From Bacillus wiedmannii (GTDB lineage: Bacteria; Bacillota; Bacilli; Bacillales; Bacillaceae_G), in the NCBI RefSeq assembly GCF_001583695.1, contig NZ_LOBC01000050.1:1-64000 (forward strand): 64,000 bases of DNA, given 5' to 3'. Both the position numbers and the translations under genes were made by a program. This document shows, piece by piece, positions 28,618 to 36,355 of this stretch. Positions within the stretch are counted from its first letter, which is position 1, and the number at the start of each line of letters is the position of its first letter. The notes under the pieces were generated by a model, which was given only the letters and a program-made list of their open reading frames with translations, did no database searches and was not told the DNA's origin.

Positions 28618-29793
28618 TTATGTATCCATGGAGATGCAATCCCAATCTTCATTTTTATAATTGATTAACCAAAACAAGCCCCTTCGTCTTTCAATAACAA
28701 TACTTTCCTGCATACCTGCAGTTGCTTCTCTCTCATTAATTCTATCATGTACACAAGCCCAATGAAGCCGATAAACGAGGTCGGCCTCATCCAAAATCTC
28801 TTCTGCACTGCGCAATCTTGTTTGTTGATAAAATTCATTAAAAGAACTACAATCAGAAACAAGTTTAATTGCATAATGACAGTCACAGATTTCTTTCGGA
28901 AATTTCAGTGTATTCACGAGACCAATTGACCAAAGTAAAACCCATTGGGCTTCATACTGCCATGCAATCTGTATCGCTTCTTTCACATCAGGTTTCTCTG
29001 AATTTAGGAAATTTCTTTCCTGCCTCGTTAATGATTCAATCACATCAAATTTGTTCAGCAGCCCCATGACAAACTCTTTGGAAATTTTCAAATCTCCTTC
29101 TTGGGCAACATCACAAGCATATTGTATGACAATCAACAAAGCTACCGCTCTCTTCGTAATCTCTTCTCGATTTCTTAACTGAATACTTGTCAAAGGAGGC
29201 AATTGAGGCAATCCTTCGATATATGGAATCCCTTTATCTTGCAGGTAGCTTATCGCTTTCTGTTTTCTTTTCTCCCCATCGGTAGAAGTATTATTCTGTC
29301 CCATTATTTTGTTCGTACATGCTTGAGGAGTAAATTCTGAAGGACCAGAGGATCCATCCGGAAATACAATTACTTTTCCATCATTCCCGATGAGAGTTCG
29401 ATCAGGGATAAAACCAATACCGTTTACCTGATTAAGTAATTTAAGAAACAACTCCACGTATTCATCACTATAATCCTTCTTCGTCTCTATAGCAATTATA
29501 GTATTAATTACAGAAATTTGTGCCAAAACCATCCTCTTAAGATGTTCTTCTTGAAATTCAATTTGATCGTACATGTGCATCATTCCAGGAATATTATTGG
29601 AAAAATAATCAGGAGTTGATTCTTCAGAATCCACCCGAATAATAATTTTATTTTTGCCAAATAGTCTTTTCGATTGAATGGTATATTCATTTTTATTTCG
29701 TTCAACCTTGAATCCATTTTGGAAAACTTGAGTAATGAAACCTTCTACATCACTTGTATCATTCCTTGATGCAAATATCGTAAAAAACCTCAA
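28618..29793 (-). CDS. DUF4272 domain protein
   Basis: A 391-residue cytoplasmic protein. The C-terminal half carries the DUF4272 signature: LRNREEITKRAVALLIVIQY near residue 205, EAQWVLLWSIGLV near 285, and RSAEEILDEADLVYRLHWA near 335. The N-terminal 100 residues (FFTIFASRNDTSDVEGFI, then NIPGMMHMYDQI) are less conserved. No enzymatic motif or signal peptide is evident. It begins an accessory stretch with weak gene density. Function of the family is unknown. Confidence 0.85.
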   Translation of the reverse strand: MRFFTIFASRNDTSDVEGFITQVFQNGFKVERNKNEYTIQSKRLFGKNKIIIRVDSEESTPDYFSNNIPGMMHMYDQIEFQEEHLKRMVLAQISVINTIIAIETKKDYSDEYVELFLKLLNQVNGIGFIPDRTLIGNDGKVIVFPDGSSGPSEFTPQACTNKIMGQNNTSTDGEKRKQKAISYLQDKGIPYIEGLPQLPPLTSIQLRNREEITKRAVALLIVIQYACDVAQEGDLKISKEFVMGLLNKFDVIESLTRQERNFLNSEKPDVKEAIQIAWQYEAQWVLLWSIGLVNTLKFPKEICDCHYAIKLVSDCSSFNEFYQQTRLRSAEEILDEADLVYRLHWACVHDRINEREATAGMQESIVIERRRGLFWLINYKNEDWDCISMDT

Positions 29794-29970
29794 TTTTCTC
29801 CCTCCTCTAATTCCTATTTTCTTCTTAGCTATTAAATTTAGAAAAACAAAAGAACATAAACTATTTAATATATTAAACAGCCTTTTATTATGACTTGTTC
29901 TTCAACTAAAATCTATTTGATTGTCTTAGTTGTTATTATAAATAATTATACTATCCAGTTTGGAGTATTG

Positions 29971-30105
29971 CTAAATGCCCATCAACTTAAAGGAGCTATT
30001 TGCTTTTTTTAGTTTGATAGCGATGTGGTGCTACCTCTGTTTTAGTAGGTTGGTAATAGTTATTTTTTAGAATATATGTGAAATCAAAAAGCTTTGAACT
30101 GGATT
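29971..30105 (-). pseudogene. Insertion-sequence end with C-terminal coding remnant
   Basis: A minus-strand frame without a start reads about 36 codons to a TAG at 29996, ending YYQPTKTEVAPHRYQTKKSK. Beyond it is TTTAAGTTGATGGGCATTTAG (29974-29994), whose core CCCATCAACTTAA I recall from terminal repeats of IS231/IS4-type elements of this group. Together they look like the right end of a lost transposon. The IS family is from memory and unverified. Confidence 0.45.
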
Positions 30106-30308
30106 TTTATCATGCATTAAACTTTAGAATTCATAAAATTTTTCTGTAGATAATTTACTTTATAACTCTATACTTAAATCCAGTATAAAACTTTTATATT
30201 CTACAGCTACTTAAATTGAGTTCCCTTACTATTACCTCTTTAACTGCATTTTTTGTTGCACTAATTATGGGATAGTCTGTAGATATATCACACTTCCCTA
30301 CAGTTAGG

Positions 30309-30577
30309 TTACTTAGATTTTTTTGCTTCTTTGTTTGCTGCATCTATTAACTTAGAAGCTGTCTCTTACCTTGCACTACCTATACCAACTTCCATTTTTT
30401 CACCTTTATCTAAACCGCCTTGTATGATTTCCACCCCATCTTTTACATAAATCATCACTTTACCTACATTATATTGTACTGGGAAATCTTTTTGTCCACA
30501 CTATAACCTACTTATTTTTCCATCAACTCTAAATAAAGTTTAGATAATTCTTTTAACTCTTCTGACTTTTTCTTCAT
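30309..30577 (-). pseudogene. Degraded gene of unknown function
   Basis: A minus-strand reading starts MKKKSEELKELSKLYLELM (30577), hits a stop, and resumes in another frame with VMIYVKDGVEIIQGGLDKGE and MEVGIGSAR. After an in-frame TAA it continues ETASKLIDAANKEAKKSK to a final stop at 30309. At least one frameshift and two nonsense lesions break it. Codon use looks coding. I do not recognise the family. Confidence 0.5.
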
Positions 30578-30973
30578 TGACTTGCTGAAAATATGATAAC
30601 ATGTATAAAGTTTATAGAAAATGTTTTCCCTCCAGATTCCCCCTTATTTACTCTGTAATATTTAGCGTTTAAGCGATGTTCTACTCCCATAAACGCTCCA
30701 ATAAAGTAGACCTTGCCGTATTACAAATAAAAAAGGATCTAATATTTATTTCATTTAAAAAATGTTTTAGACTATAGAATAAAGTATTAGACTGTTAAAA
30801 AATAGTTGTAGACTGAAAAGTTGTATTTGTGTTTTTAAAATAAATTTACGATATTTTGTCTCTTTCAATTAAAGAATTACTTACACTTCATTTTTTCTTA
30901 GTGGACCAACAACACGGATTAATTAAATATCAATAATTAAGATACCAGAACTCTAAAAAAAGGGGTGAGGATT
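30578..30973. other. Non-coding spacer with spaced TAGACT repeats
   Basis: No gene is seen. TAGACT occurs three times at 30768, 30788 and 30809, about two helical turns apart, upstream of the 30974 gene. They may be a regulator site or chance in AT-rich DNA. Confidence 0.3.
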
Positions 30974-31498
30974 ATGATGAATAAAGAAATTCAAAAATTG
31001 TTTGATGATCTCAATTTATTTGCCAGACAGATCGCAAAAGTAAGATTATCAAATTTATCATTCGATGTATACGAATTCAAAGATAAACATGTGAAGCAAG
31101 TAGACTTAATATTTGCCAGAAAAAATCAATTTGATACTATTCAAGAGGCATTTTCTGCACTATTTAAAAAAGAATTGTTCGATGGAGAGGAATGGGATAT
31201 TGTTGATGAACCAGACCCTTCAGATAAACAATGGCTAACCGCACTAAAAGATTTCTGGATTAACGCATACTATTCAAGAGTATGTAATAGCTTAGAGTTA
31301 TTAAACAAAAATGATTTTATAAGTAGATTTAAAAGGGATTTAGCTGATGTGAATGTACCAGAACAAGTTATTAAAGAACTCTTAATTAGATTGAATCATA
31401 TTGAAACAATACAAGTACAAAAGGGATATGTTTATGATTACATATTCGGACAATCTGATAGCCATTATTTTTTGTTTGAATGGGGAATATATGATTAA
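30974..31498 (+). CDS. Hypothetical acidic cytoplasmic protein
   Basis: A 174-residue soluble protein starting MMNKEIQKLFDDL with GGGGTGAGG in front; a GTG at 30965 overlaps that ribosome site and is less likely. It is rich in Asp, Glu and aromatic residues (DGEEWDIVDEPDPSDKQW, then a C-terminal HYFLFEWGIYD). That composition and the accessory setting recall immunity proteins of polymorphic toxins. I find no specific family motif and no neighbouring toxin. It follows two gene remnants. Function is unknown. Confidence 0.7.
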   Translation: MMNKEIQKLFDDLNLFARQIAKVRLSNLSFDVYEFKDKHVKQVDLIFARKNQFDTIQEAFSALFKKELFDGEEWDIVDEPDPSDKQWLTALKDFWINAYYSRVCNSLELLNKNDFISRFKRDLADVNVPEQVIKELLIRLNHIETIQVQKGYVYDYIFGQSDSHYFLFEWGIYD

Positions 31499-31622
31499 AA
31501 TGATTACAACTATTATGATTATGAAGAAGCGCACTTAAAGTTATGGGGGCCGTCAATGAAATAACAGATAACAAAACAATCAAACTTTTTTATAAAATCT
31601 TTACACCACTTTTCAAGAAAGA

Positions 31623-31657
31623 ACTCCATTTTAATCATTCCTTTTTCAAAATGGAGT
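31623..31657 (+). terminator. Possible terminator
   Basis: ACTCCATTTT and AAAATGGAGT pair perfectly around a 15-base loop, followed by CTTTGTGTTTG. The T-run is broken, so strength is doubtful. Confidence 0.5.
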
Positions 31658-31712
31658 CTTTGTGTTTGTCATAAAATCAAGATACATACAATATTTCGAA
31701 TCAAAATTAAAA

Positions 31713-32450
31713 TCAAACAGTTAACTTTTTTTCCTCCATAACAGTATCTCTATTCACTATTTTCAAGTAGAAATGCGATACTGTTGTAATGTAGTATGGA
31801 TAGATCCAAAGAAACGGGATACCAAATGTGAAAAATCCGATGATAACCCCTAAAATAAACCATCCGATAAAACTTAACGATAGTAGGAATAAATCTAATT
31901 TATGTCCTTTCATCAGTTCTTGACTCTTTTTAATTGCTTCACTCGCCGTATATTCTGGATGATCTAACAAAATATAGTAAGCCATAGAATAAGAGATAAA
32001 TTTTATAATACCTGGTACAATTAATAATACACTCCATAAAAGTGTGTATACAGTCATTAAAGTAGTCACCTTTATAGATCTAAACACATTACTTTTTCGA
32101 AATCCTTCAAATAACTCACCAATTGTAGTAGATTCTTTTTTCGCTAAACGCAATGTAACTTTAAGATACCCATAATTCATAATGCCTTGTGCACCTATTA
32201 AACAAATAAATAGAACAACGAAAACAAGTAAATAAGAAAAAGCACCTGCTGCATTTAACTTTTCGTCTCCTGAAATGGAAAAACTAGAATTCATTATTTC
32301 ACTTAATAGGATACCAAGAAACAACAGTGGAAATCCTATAATTAGCATACAAACCCTAGAAATAATATGATAAAGAAACGATGACAATACCGCCAATCCC
32401 CATTTGTCTGTTAATGAAGATACGGCCGCTTTTTTTAAGCCACTAATCAT
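31713..32450 (-). CDS. DUF975 family membrane protein
   Basis: A 245-residue polytopic membrane protein with about six hydrophobic segments. The pattern LLIVPGIIKFISYSMAYYILLDHPEYTASEAIKKS followed by MKGHKLDLFLLSLSFIGW is diagnostic of DUF975. The start is placed at MISGLKKAAV (32450), behind AAAGGTAGGATC; the frame runs 17 codons further upstream with a Lys-rich sequence that has no ribosome site. It stands alone. Function is unknown; the family is common in Firmicutes. Confidence 0.88.
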   Translation of the reverse strand: MISGLKKAAVSSLTDKWGLAVLSSFLYHIISRVCMLIIGFPLLFLGILLSEIMNSSFSISGDEKLNAAGAFSYLLVFVVLFICLIGAQGIMNYGYLKVTLRLAKKESTTIGELFEGFRKSNVFRSIKVTTLMTVYTLLWSVLLIVPGIIKFISYSMAYYILLDHPEYTASEAIKKSQELMKGHKLDLFLLSLSFIGWFILGVIIGFFTFGIPFLWIYPYYITTVSHFYLKIVNRDTVMEEKKLTV

Positions 32451-32628
32451 TTTGATCCTACCTTTCAATTTTTTCCTTTTATATGAATTACTTTTACACA
32501 AGGAATAATAGCGTATTTTAACAAAATTTCCATTCTTACATAAACAGTTTTTTAGTTTTTATTCTTGTTCAATATGGTATAGAAAAAGATTAATTATTTA
32601 CAAGACAAGAAGCTAGGAGATGTTACAT

Positions 32629-33057
32629 ATGAAATATTTTGTAATAGAAGATGATGAATTATCAAGCTGTGGTGAAGAGACAATATATGTTTTTGAACAT
32701 AGCAAAGGAAAAAACAGTTACGACACGATTAAAACCTTGGAAGATTTTGCAGCAACATGCCAATTCATTGAACGAAGAAATACGCATTGGTTTTGGTATA
32801 AAGGAAAACACGTTAAAGATATGCCTATTTGGGAATTCGAACAAAAATTTAGAGCTGAACAAGAAGAACTGAAAACAATATCCCAAGAAGAATTCACAGA
32901 ATTGAGAAACAGATATGCCCCACTTATTAAACCTATCGAGTTCCCTATTAAAGGAATCCGAATTGCTTATGCTTATGAACCAGAATGGAATGATGAATTT
33001 TTTGTTATGGAAACGGAAGAAAGTTATTTTTCCGTATATTGGTTTACAACGGCTTAA
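32629..33057 (+). CDS. Hypothetical protein
   Basis: A 142-residue soluble acidic protein starting MKYFVIEDDELSSC, with AGGAGA nine bases upstream. An in-frame ATG at 32620 lies too close to that site. It has alternating polar/aromatic strands (ERRNTHWFWYKGKHVKDMPIW, then RIAYAYEPEWNDEFFV). No family is recognised, and no membrane segment or motif is present. It lies alone between the DUF975 gene and a repeat-like spacer. Confidence 0.65.
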   Translation: MKYFVIEDDELSSCGEETIYVFEHSKGKNSYDTIKTLEDFAATCQFIERRNTHWFWYKGKHVKDMPIWEFEQKFRAEQEELKTISQEEFTELRNRYAPLIKPIEFPIKGIRIAYAYEPEWNDEFFVMETEESYFSVYWFTTA

Positions 33058-33385
33058 TAATCGTTTTTATAACAAATCAACAGATTTCTTATCCGAAAGG
33101 ACTTTCAATAAATACTGATTAGGTGTTTAGAAAGTTTCTTCAAAGTCAGGGTGTCTAGGCTTGGGTATTCCTATTACTTGTTCTCCACTGCTAATATGAT
33201 GAATAAAGCGAAACTGTAATGAGTGGGGGATTCTTCATTCCCCACTCATTATTAGTTGAAACATTCAGACTTTTACGGACAGTTCCTCTCCTACCTATCT
33301 TCCTTGCGCTTCTCTAAATCTTGAGATGGGAATTTTATTGCCCGTTATAATACGGGATAAATTAAATTCCTATTCAATCACATCT
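33058..33385. repeat. Structured intergenic element with two hairpins
   Basis: No gene is seen. TAATGAGTGGGG (33217-33228) and CCCCACTCATTA (33240-33251) form a perfect 12-bp stem with an 11-base loop, without a T-run. A second hairpin, CCCGT-N6-ACGGG, is at 33341-33356. The section between is GC-richer than its surroundings. It may be a dispersed repeat of this group (such as a bcr element) or the end of a lost IS200/IS605-type element; I cannot tell which. Confidence 0.45.
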
Positions 33386-33664
33386 TTATAAATGTAGCAT
33401 TTCAGCCTTTACAACTTGAATATATTCCTGCAGCTTGCAAAACGCTTCCGTCAATTTCCCTGTTTCTTCTTTATGAAGAAAGCGGGCCTTGTTTCGTTCT
33501 TCCTCTATGACAAATAGCTGCGCGGCTGCATAAGAAAGACCATACTTTTCACATTTTCGTTTTATATCTTGAAAAAAAGAAGGAGGTACCGTCCCTGCTC
33601 CTGAGACAAGCATCTCATCTAGAGCTTGTTCCAATTCATCGATTATGCGCACTAACTCTATCAT
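33386..33664 (-). CDS. Small helical protein ending the MoxR-VWA operon
   Basis: A 92-residue soluble protein, mostly helical and charged (IDELEQALDEMLV, then IVEEERNKARFLHKEE-like heptads). The start is the ATG at 33664, nine bases after GGGGA; the frame opens 6 codons earlier. It overlaps the 3' end of the SWIM gene by 29 bases, so it is translationally coupled and very probably part of the same system. No family is recognised. Confidence 0.72.
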   Translation of the reverse strand: MIELVRIIDELEQALDEMLVSGAGTVPPSFFQDIKRKCEKYGLSYAAAQLFVIEEERNKARFLHKEETGKLTEAFCKLQEYIQVVKAEMLHL

Positions 33665-35273
33665 ACAATGTTTCCCCTTCATTAAGTGTAATATTTATAA
33701 TTTCTCCTACTTCTGTATATAAAATAACAGGTGTAACTACGAGCTTTGTTCCTTCCTGATAAGGATGAACTAGCATTCTCTTTACATGTAATGAGTCCAA
33801 ATATATTTTTACAAGTCGAATCGTCCGCTCATTGTCTCGTTGTTTCATCATTTGCATTTGTAATACTTTCCCCTTTTTATCAATAAGAGGTATAATCCAT
33901 TTTTGCTCTTGCTTCTGAAACTCCCATTCTTCCATCTCAGCAAATTCGATACAAAAGACTCCTTGTTTACTTGCCTCTAACCTGTTCGCTTTTACTTTTT
34001 TTAGTAGTTCTTCCCATGAGGTTATAAAGAGCGATTGCCACTCTGTTACATTTGTTTTTCCGTCTACTTCCCCTACTGTCTGTGAGCTAGATGACAATTG
34101 AAAATCGGTGTTAAGCTTTGCATGTTTCAATCCTAGAGATGAACGAGACAGTTCGTATCCCTTCCCTGCAATCCCCCATGGAACTTGCTTTTCATGGAGG
34201 TCCTCAGAAGTTGTGTTGCTCCCTTCATAAAACATGGGACGTGACTGTGTGTATGTGATCCACTTTTCCTGTTCTCGATTATAGAAATAATATGTCACAC
34301 CAACATAACCGGACTTCGTTTGCCAGCCGGATGCGCCAAAGGCATGCAAAGTAAGCGGTGGAACTTCATAATATTCCGAACGAAACGGACTCTCTTGCAG
34401 ACGGTGACGTTCTAACAACACAATGTATTCATAAATCGCGGACAGTGTTTGCCGATAGGATGCCATTTGAAAAGATGCATGTTTCATTCGGTATAGCCTA
34501 ATATCAGTCCCTAGCTTACGAAATAAATTTTCTAACTTTGCTAGTTTCAAAGAACGCGCTTTTACAGAAAGTTGTTCTATTTCATAGATTGTTTTTTCTG
34601 TAAGACGTGTTAATCCAAAGTGAACAATTTGCTCAATCATCTCTTTGAAAATAGATAGCTTATCCGACTCAATAATAAGAAACTGTACCTGTTTCGTTTC
34701 ATGCGAAATTCCTCTCTCTTTTTGATACCAATATATTGCTTCCGCCTTATGCCGGCATATTCCCTCTGCTTTACATGTACAAATCGCATCAGCTACCGAT
34801 TCAGCTGTCAGAAAGCGAACCGTTATATCCTCTTCTGGAAAGGAGGCGATTAAAGCACCCTCTTCTTCCAAAACAAACTTTTGCTGAAATGTTTCGCGGA
34901 ACATCATTTCAGCCCACATTTTTTCGGAGACAATATTGTGAACGTCCACATTCAAAAGGGCAGAGAAATCAACTTTTATGTTCTCCTCACCTTCGTACAT
35001 CTTCTTTGCTTCTAATAAAGCCATAATGACATGCTTACAAATCGAGCGTGCTTCACAAGTGCAGGAGTAACTGCGTATATCTCCCGTAAACGTTACAGTA
35101 GTTTCATCATCAAGATGTATTTGCGCTGCACCCTCTTCTACGTCCATTTTGATATTTGTTGCAGCAGCCAAATCCTTCATTGCTCTCTTATATGTTCCTT
35201 TGTTGGACATGGCAATTAAATATGTTTCATCAATAGAGAAAAGAACATTTAAGAAATGATTGTTGCGATCCAC
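33636..35273 (-). CDS. Double SWIM zinc-finger protein
   Basis: A 545-residue protein with two SWIM-type zinc motifs (CxCxnCxH): Cys71, Cys73, Cys79, His81 in SCTCEARSICKH and Cys165, Cys167, Cys173, His175 in CTCKAEGICRH. SWIM fingers bind nucleic acid or protein. The C-terminal 300 residues have no known fold, with alternating strands such as GVTYYFYNREQEKWITY. The start is GTG, nine bases after AGGGAGG, and overlaps the VWA gene by 25 bases. It is the fifth gene of the operon. A role in substrate recognition for the MoxR/VWA machine is inference. Confidence 0.88.
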   Translation of the reverse strand: MDRNNHFLNVLFSIDETYLIAMSNKGTYKRAMKDLAAATNIKMDVEEGAAQIHLDDETTVTFTGDIRSYSCTCEARSICKHVIMALLEAKKMYEGEENIKVDFSALLNVDVHNIVSEKMWAEMMFRETFQQKFVLEEEGALIASFPEEDITVRFLTAESVADAICTCKAEGICRHKAEAIYWYQKERGISHETKQVQFLIIESDKLSIFKEMIEQIVHFGLTRLTEKTIYEIEQLSVKARSLKLAKLENLFRKLGTDIRLYRMKHASFQMASYRQTLSAIYEYIVLLERHRLQESPFRSEYYEVPPLTLHAFGASGWQTKSGYVGVTYYFYNREQEKWITYTQSRPMFYEGSNTTSEDLHEKQVPWGIAGKGYELSRSSLGLKHAKLNTDFQLSSSSQTVGEVDGKTNVTEWQSLFITSWEELLKKVKANRLEASKQGVFCIEFAEMEEWEFQKQEQKWIIPLIDKKGKVLQMQMMKQRDNERTIRLVKIYLDSLHVKRMLVHPYQEGTKLVVTPVILYTEVGEIINITLNEGETLYDRVSAHNR

Positions 35274-36355
35274 TGTGCCAACCTCCCTGGTGTTAACGCG
35301 GCTACATGAGCACCGAGCGCCGCCATTTTTTTAGCTGCCTGTTTATCATAAAAAGGCTGTGCAGTCGGATCAAGAGAAGTAAGCACAATCAGTTTTGCTC
35401 CTGATTCTACAATCTTCATCGCTTCTCGGTACATTTCAGCGTAACTACCACCTTCATATAAATCCGTTACAAGCACGACAATTGTTTTATGAGGCATCTC
35501 GATTTTATTCGTTGCGTAGCGCAGCGCCTGAGCAATATATGTTCCTCCACCAAGCTGTACACTCATAAGCGTTTCCACCGGATCATCAATACGATCCGTT
35601 AAATCAACAACAGCTGTATCAAAGATGAACAAATCTGTCTTAATCGTCGGTAAGCTTGCGAAAATACCCGCCATAACTGCGCTATGGATAACAGAATCAA
35701 TCATACTTCCACTCTCGTCTACTGCGAGGATTACACGCCATGTGCTAACATGTTTAGTGGCAGCGTAAAAGTACGGTTTTTCAATATGAATGGCGTTTGT
35801 TTCCTTGTCAAAATGCTTTAAGTTCTTTCGAATCGTTTTCTTAAAATCAAAGTTACGCATCGTGCGCACGCGGCTAGAACGATTTCGATCCGGTCTACCG
35901 CTTAATGCGTGCTTCACTTCTTGCTCTAAATTACGACGCAACTCCTCAGTGACTTTCGCTACTATACGTTTAGCTGTGTCTAATACATCCGGTTTTACAT
36001 AACCTTTAAATTGTAAAATGCATTTTAATAAATTCATATTCGGTTCCATTTTTTCAAGCGTTTGCTTATCCTGTAATAGAGCTGTTAATTCATATTTCTC
36101 TAACGCATGATTTTCCATAATTTCAATGGTTTCTTTCGGAAATAACTCCCGCACTTTCGAAATCCAAGTCGGCACTGTTAGCTGAGAGGGATCTAAGGAT
36201 CCACCGCGCTCTTCTCCGCGTTCTCTCTCGTACAAAAAGTCCAGCATCTCGTCCATTTCTCTGTATACAGGTTCTTCTTCCTGAAATGTAATTTGATCAT
36301 CCGCATGTTTCCCAAGAACAAGACGCCAGCGATTTAAAGAAATGTTATTCTCCAT
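35249..36355 (-). CDS. VWA domain protein partner of MoxR
   Basis: A 368-residue soluble protein. Residues 1-200 are helical and charged, with a basic RNRSSRVRTMRNFDFKKTIRK stretch just before the VWA domain. The VWA fold (about 205-368) has a complete MIDAS: Asp213, Ser215 and Ser217 in DESGS, Thr272 in GGGTY, and Asp298 in VTDLYEGG. VWA proteins with a metal-ion site bind partner proteins and are recurrent partners of MoxR ATPases. It overlaps both neighbours (11 bases with DUF5682, 25 with SWIM). Confidence 0.92.
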   Translation of the reverse strand: MENNISLNRWRLVLGKHADDQITFQEEEPVYREMDEMLDFLYERERGEERGGSLDPSQLTVPTWISKVRELFPKETIEIMENHALEKYELTALLQDKQTLEKMEPNMNLLKCILQFKGYVKPDVLDTAKRIVAKVTEELRRNLEQEVKHALSGRPDRNRSSRVRTMRNFDFKKTIRKNLKHFDKETNAIHIEKPYFYAATKHVSTWRVILAVDESGSMIDSVIHSAVMAGIFASLPTIKTDLFIFDTAVVDLTDRIDDPVETLMSVQLGGGTYIAQALRYATNKIEMPHKTIVVLVTDLYEGGSYAEMYREAMKIVESGAKLIVLTSLDPTAQPFYDKQAAKKMAALGAHVAALTPGRLAQWIATIIS

